Counted from the stretch's first letter, positions 45,180 through 58,680 are shown. The stretch is 64,000 nt of DNA from Rutpela maculata (GCA_936432065.2 OW386291.2:22669821-22733820), one strand, 5' to 3'. The notes: generated from the sequence alone by a model not told the origin. Program-made: numbers and translations.

Positions 45180-47400
45180 TATTTATTATCTTCATATTAT
45201 TATACTCTTTGCAAAAACGAAGAGTTACGTTTACATTTCTAAAACCGTAAATAATACTCGCAGACAAAATTTTTTTTATATCATTGCGTTAATGAACGAA
45301 TTCAGAAGAACTTTCAAAATGTCCATCACCCAACAATTATATAAAAAGTTCAACAAATCGGTGAAAAGTATATCGCACGTTTTCATATTAATATGTTTTA
45401 GACGTTTTGGTTCAATGCAAAGTGTATTCAAAAATAAGGTGTTTAATTATTATATTCTTCACAACTACGAAAACGAAGAGTATATTTCATTTGATCGGCA
45501 CATTTCTAAAACCGCAAATATGGCTCGTAGAGAAAAAAATTGGCAGCTACTGGAAGCTGCTGGAACCTCCCCACCCGGTGGATCTTTAAAGCCGAAAAGA
45601 GCACTAAATTGAAAAAAAAGATAGACATAAACAAAACGATTTGATTTTTTTTTGTTTTTTTTATTTTTTTTGCGGAAACCAAATCGAAAGGATGCAAGTG
45701 TGATATATCGTTGAAATCGAAATTTTTACTGCTTTTCAATGGTTCGATTACAAATTGTAAATAACCATAAAGTAAACAACTTGTTGTGTCAAAACGGCAC
45801 TAAACGTAATCCGATCTCAACCAAAACCTTTTCAGATATTCTGGAGTACTAAGGAAACCCTCATGCAAAGTTTCACCCAAATCCGTTTAGTAGTTTCGCC
45901 GCTATCGTGCTAACGTACCTAAACACAGACATTTTTCAAAAACCACTTTTTTTTGGGTTCCTCGCACCTCACAAATTAAAGATTTGATGTTATCTCAATT
46001 TTCGATTTTGGATCAATTTTAGTAACCTCCTACAATTTTATGGGGAGGTTAAAATACTTATCATTGTGTTGTCAGTCTGTTCGTCTGTCCGCCTATCCGT
46101 CACGTTTCTTGTAATGACGATAACTGTAGAATGAAAAATTCTATCATATTGAAATTGACACAGTAAGTAGAGAAAATATTTCATACCATTATATTAGTTA
46201 TCGAATTCTACATCACTTTCAAAATGTCCATCCGTTCGTCTTCTTCTTATGCGTGTTTTGTCCGTTCGTGTCACAATTTTAATAGACGGATAGCTTAAGA
46301 AACGGAAAGGATGGCAAGCTAGTGTTATTTGGAGGAAGAACCTATTAGAAAATATAATTTAGGTACCTGTAGTATTATGCAAATCACAACGTACACACTT
46401 TCTTATTTAATATGAAATTACGTACTTTCTGTATATTGGTGCCTCAGTCTGGTCAAGTCAAGTTTAAAACACTCATTTTTCAATTAAAACAACTACTCTT
46501 CTAGCTAATACTGACGAAGTATTGCATTACATGATAGGATTCCTAGCATCTTAAAGCAAAAAAATATATTGAAGATACTTAAATTATTTATTTAAATTCA
46601 GTCATTCGCACTTTTTTATTTATTATGAAATTATCTACTTACTCTATATTGGTACCTTATCTGGTCACGCTAATATACTACTTAGGTAAACATTTTAAAA
46701 CACTCATTATTGGAGAACTAATCAAAAACAATTACTCTTCTAACTAGGAATCCTATTATGTAATTCAATACTTCATCAGTATTAGCTAGAAGAGTAGTTG
46801 TTTTGATTGGTTCTGGAAAATGAAAATTATTATATACAGACAGCAGGTTTTTTTTTAATATTAAATAAGAAAGCGTGTAAGTTGTGATTTGCATAATACC
46901 TAATTATTTAGAAAATATTATTTTCTAATCGTGATGAAAGCAAATAAATATAAAATAATTAATTGTAAAATGATCCTATTGTTTTTGAAAACGTCAATTG
47001 GTAAAAAAAGAATTTTAATTCAAAAAACGGAATTGAAGAGGTTTGCATTTTTACAAGCTGAGTTATGGAGTAATTCTTAAAAATATCAGAATACATTAAT
47101 GTATATTGACACTCGTTTCACCAACATAGTCGGCGTCATCAGAGAAAGAGTATATTTTATCTACCAGGTACTTTTCTAATACGATTAATATTGGTCTTAG
47201 TGCAAAAATGTGCTATTACGTTAGTCATAAAATTCTGAACAGTTTTCAAAATATATGTCTGTCCATCCGCCACATCTGCTGTCGGCTCGACAACTTAAAA
47301 AGTTTACTTGTATTGTAATTTGAAATACAGATAATAAGTCCAGAGTATGTAGATGGAAAAGAGCCCTATTGTGTTTGAAGAAAAAGATTAATAAATATAA
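45180..47400 (+). repeat. R2-family repeats and a short inverted repeat
   Basis: Copies related to 16160-16448 at 45180-45545 (two in tandem), 46080-46400 and 47210-47400, with TTCTAAAACCG and CATTTTGAAAG-type words. At 46470-46550 and 46740-46830 an 80-bp inverted pair (CTCTTCTAGCTAATACTGA against its complement) encloses ~190 bp. The 106-codon frame at 45292-45612 lies in the repeat and is not taken as a gene. Confidence 0.45.
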
Positions 47401-47787
47401 AGTTATTAAACATTTTAATTTGAAGATATACCTGAAGAGTGTTGTATATTCTACAACTGTACTATATAGTATACAGTCAAGCCAACATCATCATGAGATG
47501 ATTAGAGCTAAGAATATGGCTTTTATAACTAAAATTTTACTTGTTTTCAAAAAAACTACGAAAATTATACTTAATATAGTCAATCTGTCATTTGACGGGT
47601 GAATAATTCCTACAAGAGATTGTCTTCTTTTATACTACAGAAAATTATACTTACAGAAGGGGTTGTCCCTATCATTAATTCAAGTTTTCCACAAAAAATT
47701 AGCTATTACCAGTATTGTAGGGAATAAAAAAGCTAGAACTTGTATTTAAACTGTATTGTTAATACTTTAGTACAGTACCTAGAGATA

Positions 47788-48467
47788 AAAACCGCTGCCC
47801 AAGAAATCACTACTTCCACATCCATATTTTCTATCCAAGTCACTTACAACGAAAAAATTTTGTGTGTGGAAATAATTGTTTATGGAACTTTAATAATAAA
47901 ATATTTGAAATGCTCTACCCCAAAAACCCGTAAAACGATACCCCACATCGGTAGTGGGGGTGGATGAAGTAAAAAAATATTTTGAGATTTCTGGTCTTGA
48001 GTCTTGTAAACACACTAAATCACAATTTTTTTTCATCCCCTTTAATAATGGGGTGGGGGTGGTAATGTGGGTGGCTAATGCCAAAAAATTTTTTTGAGAC
48101 CTTAGCTGCTCTTGTATATACTAAATACCAATTTTATGGACTCTTACCTGCTTGATTTACATATTTACCTCAAATTTACCCCAATTTACCCCTCAACCCT
48201 TCGACGGAACAAGATGAAAATATAATCTAGTTCCAGATCTCGTTAAGGTACATATGTGTACCAAATTTCAAGTCAATATCTTAAACGGTTCCAGAATAAA
48301 CGTGCGCACAAAAAAAAAAGTTACAGACAGACAGACCGACAGACAGAAATTTTTTTTCGCTCAAACTTAAAATCTCGACGTTTCATGACATTCTAAGCCT
48401 ATTTGAACAATAAAAATTGTTAAAAATTTTTTTGTCGTTACTATACTTCCACTGGATGTGGAAGTAA
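47788..48467 (+). mobile_element. Helentron-like repeat, copy D (full length)
   Basis: AAACCGCTGCCCAAG start to CTGGATGTGGAAGTA end; about 680 bp with all blocks of the family, including GACAGACAGACCGACAGACAG-like runs. A fold-back begins about 10 bp later. Confidence 0.65.
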
Positions 48468-48477
48468 AAATATGCAA

Positions 48478-50176
48478 AACTTCGGAATAATGTCATTTTG
48501 AGCGGATTTCATTCATTTTTGGCAGTATGATAGTAAATGCTTTACAGAAAAGTTTCTATATTGTGCGGGGGCTTGCTAATTTATAGGGGGTGGATGCCAC
48601 CCCCTCGCAGGGTGTGGCACTTAAAAAATATAGATTTATTGGAGCTGAAGTAGAATTAAATTTTAAGAAGAAAAGGTTCTATGCAATTTTGCACATAAAT
48701 TGATAGTTTTTAAGTTTTAACGACAAAATTGCGATTTTAGCTTAAAAAAAAGGTATTTCCAAACGGCTTTCGTCAAGTATCTCGAAAAGTATTACTTTAT
48801 CGAAAAAATGTTACAGACCAATTACAGAAAGTACAAACTGGGAATTAATTTTTTGTTTATTGATGTAGGATTAATAATTTCGGAGATATTTAAGTTTACA
48901 TTTGGCATCGAAGTGTTCAGAAGATAATTATTTAGAGTGAGAGTTAAATATCTCAAAAACTGTGACACCTACGTCAAGGATGCTAATAGCTAGAATAATA
49001 GGTTATTAATTAAGCTTTCAGCTGTTTTTTTTTGTTTCTGTAGCATAAAAAACAAAGAAGTTATGACCGAAGCAATGTGCGTCTACACATTTTTTTAATA
49101 ACAACGCCGCCATTTTGTTACTGTAATTAGCCAGTAATTAAAAAAAAAAGGAATTTCAAACACTGTTTCTCATTAATATATAGCATGACGTAGATGCTCA
49201 AATTTCTTGGTTTGTATACAGCACTTGCTTTAGAAAAAAAAAATACAATTTAAACTATAATAAAGGTATTTTCGATAAAACGTATTTTGTTTTCCTTTTC
49301 CAATATCTCAATAAATATTGGTTTTATTGAAAAATGGGTAGAGAATAGAAAATAAGGCCCATGAGCTGATAATGAATTTTGCTTGTTTATTTATTTACAT
49401 AGATTTAATAGTTTCGGAGATATGAAAGTTTACAAATGGCATCCGAACGTTTATAAGACGAAAAATACAGTTTAAATGTCAAATATCTCAGAAATTGTGG
49501 CATCTATGTCAGGCATGCTAAGAAATGAAATTAAAGACAATTAATTGCGCTTTCAAATTATTTTTTACTCGTTCCTGTAGCATAAGAAATAAAGAAGTTA
49601 TGACGGAAAAATATGCGTATTTATAGTTTTTTATATAAAAAGGTCGCCATTTTGTTACTCTAATTAGCCAGTAATTTAAAAAATTATTTTAAATACAGTT
49701 TTTCGTTAAGATGTAGCATTTACCTAGATGCTCAATTTTTTTTGCTCATTTAAAGCACTTGCTTTAGAAAAAAATGCATTTTAAACTTTAGAGGTAATTT
49801 CGAAACACTTGGATACCAAATATAAACTTAAATATCTCTGAAACAAAATATAATTAATTCCCATTTTGTACTTTCTGTAATAGGTCTGTAACATTTTTTC
49901 GAGATACTTGACGAAAGCCGTTTGGAAATCCCTTTTTTTAAGCTAAAATCGCAATTTTGAAATTGCATAGAACCTTTTCTTCTTAAAATTTGATTGTACT
50001 TCAACTCCAATAAGTATATATATTTTTTAAGTGCCATCCCCTGAGAGGGGGTGGCATCCACCCCCTATAAATTAGCAAGCCCCCGCACAATATAGAAACT
50101 TTTCTGTGAAGCATTTACTGTTATACTGCCAAAAATGAACGAAATCCGTTCAATATGACATTATTCCGAAGTTAAA
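48478..50176. mobile_element. Fold-back element, ~1.7 kb
   Basis: ACTTCGGAATAATGTCATT at the left is mirrored by AATGACATTATTCCGAAGT-like sequence at the right. The match includes the GC-rich GGGGGTGGATGCCACCCCC region (48595) against 50045-50070. A relative of the right arm occurs at 62400-62590. Non-coding. Confidence 0.78.
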
Positions 50177-50471
50177 ATATCTAGTTTCTGTACTACTTTA
50201 CGATTTACAGAATGGTAAAAATGTGTGCTTCGCAGCAGATTTTTCCAATTATCATGGTTCCCGTTATTCCCACCTAATAATTAGTTATTACCAATATTAT
50301 AGATTATAAAATTTTCTAAAGCTTTTGTATGAACAATTTTTTTCTACGATCAGTTGTTAAAAGATTACAGCAGTTCGAAGTTTGGAGAAGTCTCTTGAAT
50401 TTTGGAAAAATGCCTGTCCCGTTGTTCCGACGTTATTAATACTCATTATCAATTTTGCATAATCAATAAAA

Positions 50472-51129
50472 AAACCGCTGCCCAAGGAATCACTACTTCC
50501 ACATCCAGATTTTCTATCCTAGTCACTCAGAGCGAAAAAAATTTGTATGTGGAAATCATTGTTTATGGAATTTTAATAATATAATATTTGAAATCCTCTA
50601 CCCCAAAAATCCATAAAACGATACCCCATATCGGTTTTGGGGTGGGGGTGGTGATAGGGGGTGGTAGTGGGGGTGGATGAAGTAAAAAAATATTTTGAGG
50701 TTTCTGGTTCTTGTACACACACTAAACCACAATTTTTTTTCATCCCCTTTAATAATGGGGGTGGCTAATGCCAAATTTTTTTTGAGACCTTAGCTTCTCT
50801 TGTATATACTAAATTATATGGACTCTTACTTGCTTGATTTACCTATTTTCCCCATTTACCCCTCAACCCTTCGACGGAACAAGATGAAAATATAATCTAG
50901 TTCTAGATCCCGTTAAAGTACATACGTGTACCAAATTTCAAGTTAATATCTCAAACGGTTCCAGAGTAAACGTGCGCGCAAAAAAAAGTTACAGACAGAC
51001 CGACAGACGGACATTTTTTCCGCTCAAACTTAAAATCTCGACGTTTCATGACATTCTAAGCCTATTTGAACAATAAAAATTTTTAAAAATGTTTTTGTCG
51101 TTACTATACTTCCACTGGATGTGGAAGTA
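50472..51129 (+). mobile_element. Helentron-like repeat, copy E (full length)
   Basis: Same start, subterminal inverted repeats and terminal hairpin as copy D; about 660 bp. Confidence 0.65.
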
Positions 51130-51982
51130 GTTAACTCACAGTAGTGTTGTTTCTTTAAAATAATAAATTTTGTCTGAATTTTTCCTTTTATTTTTATGGA
51201 AAACTTGAATTAATGACTGGGGCAACCCCCTCTATTAACAAACGTAAAAATTCCTTCTACCAATTATTCACGTTTTCTTTACTCTACAGACTGTGTTAAC
51301 TATAGAATGTTCAACAATTACATAAAAAATTCATTAAACCGACGAGAAGTATTATGTTTACGTTGAGTTTCTAAATTAATATTTATTAGATTTATCCATA
51401 ATGATCATGTTATCAATTCTACCTGCATGAGTTTTCAAATTTTTCTTCAATTAAGCATTACTCTGAATTGTGCTAAAGGATTTGTATTAAATATGTTACA
51501 AACTGTTGGGTATGATTTGGCGGTGATACTATTATAATTTCATCAAACTTCGTCTAGTGTAGGTGAACAAAAATTTGAAATATTTTTATTTGAAAAATTG
51601 GCGGATGCGCTGGTCATAAGAAAAACTATTTACAATAATAAGATTTTTGTACTGTAGAGCATTAATTACTGTTCTGAAACTGCATCTGGGCATATCTGGA
51701 CTGAAAATAAAGAAAACAAGAAAAGTCTAATAATTGTGTGAGATCCGTCAACAAAAGAGAGTCGGACCAGCGGAGAATACAAAATAGGTGACTACTAAAA
51801 GCAACGAACAAATTGAAATACCTAGAAACATATCTGACAAACTGTCTGAAAATAAAAGAAACTGTAAAGAAGAAAATTAAAACAGCATACAAGCGCAATT
51901 ATACCGCTCATCGAGAAATATAATCCATCATGGGGCCTGACCAAGCCAATTTATTTTTTTGCTAATTTAGATACCTACTTTA
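51130..51982. other. Unassigned intergenic stretch
   Basis: AT-rich, no gene or clear repeat recognised. Confidence 0.3.
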
Positions 51983-52450
51983 TTACTTCAACATCCAGTG
52001 GAAGTATTTATTGTAACGGCAAAAAAATTTTAAAAAATTTTTATTTTTCAAATAGGCTTAGAATGTCATGAAACGTCGAGATTTTAAGTTTGAGCGAAAA
52101 AAAAATTTTCTGTTCTGGTCTCAGAAAAAAATTTGGCTTTAGCCACCCCCATTACCACCCCCCATTATTAAAGGGGATGAAAAAAATTGTGATTTAGTCT
52201 GTACAAGAACCAGAAACCTCAAAATATTTTTTTACTTCATCCACCCCCCCACTACCACCCCTTATCACCACTCCCACCCCACTACCGATGTGGGGTATCG
52301 TTTTATGGGTTTTTGGGGTAGAGGATTTCAAATATTATATTATTAAAGTTCCATAAATAATTATTTCCACATACAAAATATTTTCGTTGTGAGTGACTTG
52401 GATAGAAAATCTAGATGTGGAAGTAGTGATTCCTAGGGCAGCGGTTTTTT
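51983..52450 (-). mobile_element. Helentron-like repeat, copy F (internal deletion)
   Basis: Minus-strand copy with both family ends. About 200 bp between the GACAGACAG block and the GGTGGCTAATGCC block are missing. Confidence 0.6.
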
Positions 52451-52889
52451 GTTTAACTATCAATATGGTGCATTTTTAGGATACTTCGTTTATTTCAGTA
52501 TACATTCAATTTAACTTAACTATGGGACAGCATACGCGTATGAAAGCGCGATGTTCCGCGGTGGCCGATGCCGTGGCCAAGTACTCCCATCCACCGACAC
52601 ATATCGAAACTTCTGTCGATCATTTGTATTATATTTTAATATATACATGCAAAAGCTAAAGAAATATTATACAGGGACTTTATTTGAGTTTATCTTATAA
52701 GTGCTTGCCAGGGAAAATAAGTGACAAAAACCTTGTTCAGATGTCAATGTTATGCACAAAAGTGCATAAATCTCTTTTAAAAAGAAAGTGTCTTCAACGA
52801 GAGGTGTAGAAGGAAAGGTGAATAAAGAAAGAAATGAATTTAATTTGTTAAGTATCTATGAGAGGGTGGATTTTAAGGCTAGGGCTTTA

Positions 52890-53705
52890 GTCAATCGTGT
52901 AGTTGTAAATCGTATAAAGGTAGACGTTCGTGAAGTAGTTTGTGGGTATGTGTAAAGTGTCGTGTCTTCTTATTCTGGTTACATCGCGTGTTAGTTCAGA
53001 GTTTGAAGTTTTGTTTGTTAAAAATCGTTGAAAAGTCTCGTCTATATATTGTCGCATCATTTGCACTCTAGTAATTTCGGGCAATTCCTGAATTGCGATA
53101 TATCGCGGCGAATAACAAATTCACACAGCAGCTTATTTTGTGTACGCTGTAACCTCATGGAGATAAAGTTCCAAGATACACAGGCATAGGTACAGTGCAA
53201 TTTTATTGTCAACAGATAGCTTGCTGCGTCTATTAATGAGTGGATATAGTTTGCTTAGAGTCGCATAGATTTTGTTAATTACATTGGTTATATGCGGTGC
53301 AAATGATAGTCTCGTGTCCATCGTAAGTCCTAGTAATTTTGATGTCTTTCGTTCTGTAATTTGTATGTCATTTAATTTAAGTTTTGTTGCAGTGTTATAT
53401 TAGTAAATTTGCGATGGAATGTAATAATTTCGGATTTATTATAGTTTATTTTAATTTTCCATTTTTTGTAATAATCTGTCAGTTTGTCTGCATGGTATCT
53501 TATTTTCTGAGTCGCAGTTTGTCCATAGAAGCTGTGTGAGTAGATTGTAGTATCGTCAGCGTAAAGAAGTAAATTAGTGGTAGGGTGAGTATGGTTATCG
53601 GAGATATATAAGTTGAATAGAAAAAGAGAAAGGATAGATCCTTGAAGGACTCTCGCTGAAAGTTAATCCTTATCATTATTTGCCGGTCCCAAAGGTAATT
53701 CTTGA
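52890..53705 (-). pseudogene. Jockey-type LINE fragment (RT end and C-terminal domain)
   Basis: Translation in shifting frames gives LLLYADDTTIYSHSF (catalytic YADD), WKIKINYNKSEIITFHRKF, DTRLSFAPHITNVINKIYA and PLINRRSKLSVDNKIALY. Truncated at both ends and broken by stops. Confidence 0.75.
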
Positions 53706-54119
53706 TGAGGGCTACCAAATACCCGGGCTGTACATAGCCACCAACGATGACATATGGAGTTAAAAACGCAGCAACGACAAAAGCCAACAGAAGAAGTTTG
53801 AGATGAGCTAAAAGGGATATCATACAACTACTCGCAAAAACAACCCCAATAAATGACAAAGTGACACAGCCACTTTTTTTTTGCAAATCAGTCTGCTGGT
53901 CTTCATTTTTAAGCAATCGAAAAGTCTTTTTTTCGAAATCTTCGTTTCTTAGTTGCCTATCAAGCCAGATTGTCGATATTTGTCCCTGATTCTTCAAAAT
54001 TTTTTATGAAAATTCAAACTTCTTTGAAAAATTTCGAAAGATCAGGGACAAAAATCGAAAATCTGGCTCGATCCAATAACTTCTGAGGCCTGCAGCGATT
54101 TTTGAACGGTATTTTTTTT

Positions 54120-54489
54120 CCACCTCACTGTGGGGAATGGTTGACGTCAAAAAAATGTTTGCATCTTGTGCATATACTAAATCCCAATTTTACTTACCAC
54201 TTACTTGCTTGCTTTACTTATTGACGCCCATTTACCTCCCACTCCTTCAACTTCAACGGAATAAGTCAAAATATAATCTAGTTCCAGATCTCGTTATAAT
54301 ACATACCTAGTGACCTTTTAAGTCAAAATCTTAAATCGTTCCAGAGTAATCGCGCGCACAAAAAATGTTACAGACAGAAATTTTTTTCGCTCAAACTTAA
54401 AATCTCGACGTTTCATGACATTCTAAGCCTATTTGAACGAAAAGAAATCATTTTTTTTATCCTTACTCTACTTCCAAAATGTGGAAGTA
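54120..54489 (+). mobile_element. Helentron-like repeat, copy G (3' half, diverged)
   Basis: Matches the second half of the family (CCAGATCTCGTTATAATACA, TCGACGTTTCATGACATTC) and ends in ATGTGGAAGTA. The terminal hairpin is damaged. Confidence 0.5.
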
Positions 54490-55354
54490 ATACCATAGCA
54501 ATGAATAGCAATTGAAGTATATTCGTTATAATTTAATTTTATAATATTTTGATTTCTTCACAATAACAATTAATTTTCATTTTCAAACTACAACTAATTA
54601 ATTTTAAATAAGTTTCAATAAATACATACTTGACGGTCAATAATTACCTAAAAAATTAGGACAAGTCATATTATTAATTTAAATCAATATAGCTTTCTGA
54701 TTATTTATATTTAAAAAACCGTGCAGTATAGGTTAGTTATTTCCATAGATATATTCAATTGTCCAAAATAACCGCAAATAATTCGACGAGATACAATTAA
54801 AACATTAGTGCTTCAAACAAACAATTTAATTTGATTAAATGAACGATTTCTTAATTTCCCCCTTTAGTAACAGTGTAGCTATAAGTTAGAAGTAAATTTT
54901 TACACATTAATACTATAGCATAGTCGAATAGAATTAAACATCAAAATTAAATGTAAAAAAACTATTTAAAAACAAGCTTTTTTTATTATTTAGGTGCATT
55001 AAAACGAAAAAAATAAAAATAAAAAAAAATAGTTTTCTTAAAAGCTGTCACGCGCCAGAAGTTCAAACAGGCATTAATTTTGTTTGACAGAGGTTGTAAG
55101 TACCTAAGTATTTTTTTTTCTTTTCACGCGACAAGCAATATTTTTTTTCTTTTTTTCATTTTAGTACACCTTACTAATTATTTTATTTTTAAATTTTTTT
55201 GGTTTCTTATTGATTGCATCGTCCTTACTTGAAATAATACCGAATCCTTCGTCATTTCTAAGAATACAACGTCTGAGTGAATATGCTATTCGATCAAATT
55301 ATAGTGATAAAACTGAAAAACACACTATTTGGTACCATTTTATTGTATTGTCAC
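54490..55354. other. Unassigned AT-rich stretch
   Basis: Poly-A and poly-T rich; no gene or clear repeat seen. Confidence 0.3.
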
Positions 55355-55970
55355 CAAGCGCGGATCTAGAAATTTCAATAATTTTTTTCTCGTCTGTGGC
55401 GCATGGGAGCCATACGAAATATGGGAAATAACATCTCGAGAAGCACTTTTCTAAAAAATTTTGAAAAAGCAGTTTGCGAAAAATTTTTTCAGAATTCGAT
55501 TACCCCCCCCCAGGTCTAGGGACTCCTGTTTAAAATTATTTTTTTTGTCATATGCATTTTCCTTTTCATAAAAATACAGCAACACGTTCTGAAGTTTATG
55601 AAAATATTTTCATTACTAACTGAGATACAACGAATTGAAATTTTGTGATTTACAATTTAACAAATCACAAAATTTCAATTCGTTGTATCTCAGTTAGTAA
55701 TGAAAATATTTTCATAAACTTCAGAACGTGTTGCTATATTTTTATGAAAAGTAAAATGCATATGACAAAAAAAAATTATTTTAAACAGGAGTCCCTAGAC
55801 CTGGGGGGGGGGGAATCGAATTTTGAAAAAATTTTTCGCAAACTGCTTTTTCAAAATTTTTTAGGGGTCGTTAGAGAAGTGCTTCTCGAGATGTTATTTC
55901 CCATATTTCGTATGGGTCCCATGCGCCACAGACGAGAAAAAAATTATTAAAATTTCTAGATCCGCGCTTG
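55355..55970. mobile_element. Near-perfect palindrome (MITE-like), 616 bp
   Basis: Arms of ~300 bp from CAAGCGCGGATCTAGAAATT to AATTTCTAGATCCGCGCTTG meet at TTTTGTGATTT-acaatttaac-AAATCACAAAA. Only scattered mismatches are visible. A C-run/G-run (about 55503 and 55803) mark equivalent places in the arms. No coding. Confidence 0.85.
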
Positions 55971-57584
55971 ATTGTCACCAGAACTGACTAACTAACATGC
56001 AGAGTAAGTTAAATAAAAGCTTGTAAAAATACGATTTCAACAATTGGTTGGGGGGGGGTCAATTTTTTTATGAAAATGCAAACTGTATGTTGTCAATAAG
56101 TTACAGTAAAGTTTTGTCCAATATGGAAGTTGGAAGTTTTTTTGGAAATTAAGTTTTAATTATAAAAAACATGTTTTATCTCGTTTCTATTTAATATTTC
56201 AGGTTCTGTGTATCAGATCAGGCCAAACAAAACATCAAAATGTTTATAGATAAATTATAAATAAAGTTGCAGGTCTAAATCCTACCATTTTTTCTTTCTA
56301 CAAAAGTATAAAAACCTCGAAAATTTCTAATTTTACATAAACCGAAATTACTCAAAAAAATAATAAATCTTTTTTAATGAAACGTAATGGAATTATAGGT
56401 GTTGTGGATGTAAACTATCACAGAATATTATATAAAAAAATATTTATTATTTTCTCTAAAATACGAAAGTTTTTGGAGCCCCATTAAAAAAAGACATTAC
56501 AAGAATTACATTTTATAAAAATGCACGAAATGTAACTTTAAGATAATATAAAAATTAATTTTTTTCACCATTTTAAAGCACGTTCAAAAAGCAAAGAAAA
56601 AATTCTTAGTGTTACCAAATGGCAGTCTTTTATGAGGCTCAAAAATGTTAAGAGAAATTACTAAATATTTTTATTTGTAATTTTCCATAATATAAGAGAT
56701 ATAATTTCACCAAGTTTCATTAAAAAAGATTTATTATTTATTTAGTAATTTGGATTTATGTAAAATTAGAAATATTCGTGTTATATATTTTCTTGTAAAA
56801 AAAAACAAAATGGCAGGTCGATTGGACCTGCAGTTTTATTCATGATTTATTCACATTTCTGATGGTCTGTTTGGCCTGATCCGATGAACCGAATCTGAAA
56901 TATTTAAAAAAGCGACACTTAATTCAAAATTAACATGTAATTTCCAAAAAATGTTCACTCCCAGATTGGACCAAATATTACTGTTACTTCCTGATAACAT
57001 ACAGATTACACTTCAATAAAAAAATTGCCGCATCTCCCACCCGAACAGTCGTTGAAAAAAAGTTCAGTTTTATTCGATCTAATTTACTCTAGATCAAAGT
57101 TTTAAAAAGTAATTCTTATTTGCGATCAAAATTCTTAGAGAAAAATGTAATATTTTGATGATATCGTTGAAATCATTGGTTTGATTGATTTCTTTATATT
57201 TACTTTAGGGAATTTAGTTTCTCTTATATCATCACTATTTAAATAGCACCTTAAACTAAAACAACTTTTTAGTAAATGTTAAACTGACTTTCCATACAAT
57301 GTATATTGTATATTTTGGATCGCTTTATCACTTCATATTTTTTTTTGTTTTTATAGATTCAAGTGACAATCGCGCCTAATGATACAAAATATAATTAATG
57401 ATATGATGACATAAAAAAGTGTATAAACTAAGTAAAACTATTAAATAGTATTAAGAGCAGTAAAGAACATTTGCAAATCCAAACCACAATTCGCATCCAC
57501 CAGTAGAAAATCACCACAAAAAATCACATGATCACCAATTAAGTCACAACTTATAAAAAATATAATCACCTAATTTACACACAG
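55971..57584. other. Unassigned AT-rich stretch
   Basis: No gene recognised. 56250-56860 has inverted word pairs (ATTTAGTAATTTGGATTTATG against CATAAACCGAAATTACTC), likely another decayed fold-back. Confidence 0.3.
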
Positions 57585-57780
57585 GGCTTTGGAGCCCTCA
57601 AAATCGTGTGCCCCGTTCCAGGGCAGGGACTAATCAGCTGTTGGGTGCCGTCAGATGTATTTATCTATTGCCGGGGGGCAAGGGGATTTGATCGCATTAA
57701 CGCATCTTTTAATTAGTATGCGTGGTCGCCCCCATTTGCTTCACGCCGAAGATGAATTCCTTAGGCGGATTTTATTTAAA
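57585..57780. promoter_or_regulatory. GC-rich block in AT-rich DNA, candidate regulatory element
   Basis: Holds GTGCCCCGTTCCAGGGCAGG, CAGCTG, GGGGGGCAAGGGG, TTTTAATTAG and TGGTCGCCCCC. No ORF, no second copy in the window, no inverted arms. Compact GC-rich, motif-dense DNA about 24 kb upstream of the collagen start could be a conserved enhancer; alternatively a repeat not otherwise represented here. Confidence 0.3.
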
Positions 57781-58437
57781 TTTATAAAAATGAATTAACA
57801 ATATTTGTAAATTAAACAAAGATATATCGTGCAAAAGTATATACCGGGTGTAATTGATATGATATATATCCCATAATAGTACAGGAAAAGATTGAAAAAA
57901 ATTACCGTAACTCGAAAAAAATTTGTGCAGACTTTAAAGTTTGGTTATAAGTTTGAAATAAGCCAAAGTTCACGAAACAAAAAAGTTTAGGATCCGTAGG
58001 AGGTAAAAAGGGGCATTTCTAATAAAAAAATAATTTTTTTTCTACTTTCTCGGGAAATATGGCATTTACAAAAAATAGTTCAAATAATAGTATATTAAAG
58101 TATAAGTGGATATTAAGGTCTTTAAAACACGTGCGATTTTTCGAGCACGACGGCGCAGCCGGAGTGCTCGAAATAGAGCAAGTGTTTTAAAGACCAGTTA
58201 TCCACGAATACTTTACGCTATTTTTTTTTATTGGTACACTTTGAAATCATAAATACTGGTATTATTACTACAAAAAATGGAAATAAGAATTAAGAATGTA
58301 AAATGGTTGAATTCGTGATGTGACATCAGGATACCTGTCAGTGTCATGAAAATGAGAAAACAAAAATAAATTTGTAATCTGTCACATAGGATTAATTATT
58401 ATCACTACAGTTGTCACTGATTGTATATTGCTTTAAA

Positions 58438-58680
58438 ATGAGTTCTAACATTGATTACTTAAATAGAAAAGCAGAATCGCGGTTAATACCGCAAAAATCG
58501 GAAGACGCTTATAAAAAAAATACGACAAGTTCATCAAATGGATGGAAGAGCAAAAGGTAACAGATACAGATGAACGAGTTGTACTTGCTTACCTTTGATG
58601 TTGCCATGGTAACTTTAAAACACGCGCGTGTTTAAAACTTGGATTTAAACACTCTGAGGCGTACTTTAAATAAGCAAAAT
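58438..58680 (+). pseudogene. Fragment of Crypton-like tyrosine recombinase N-terminal (SAM-like) domain
   Basis: ATG 58438 opens MSSNIDYLNRKAESRLIPQK; after an A-run the reading resumes in another frame as YDKFIKWMEEQKVTD and VVLAYL, then (past a stop) LKLGFKHSEAYFK. The spacing (LIPQKS ... Y..F..WM ... VLAYL) resembles the N-terminal core-binding domain of insect Crypton-type recombinases. The catalytic domain is absent. Flanked by an inverted pair (TTTTTTTATTGGTAC near 58212 and GTACCAATAAAAAAA near 58683). Confidence 0.4.

Noticed and set aside
45292..45612. 106-codon ORF
   Set aside because: Lies in tandem copies of the R2 repeat, and related sequence at 16160-16448 has no matching frame.
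53500..53997. 165-codon minus-strand ORF with hydrophobic stretches as a membrane protein
   Set aside because: Its C-terminal half is an off-frame reading of the LINE fragment at 52890-53705, and the N-terminal part matches no family I know.
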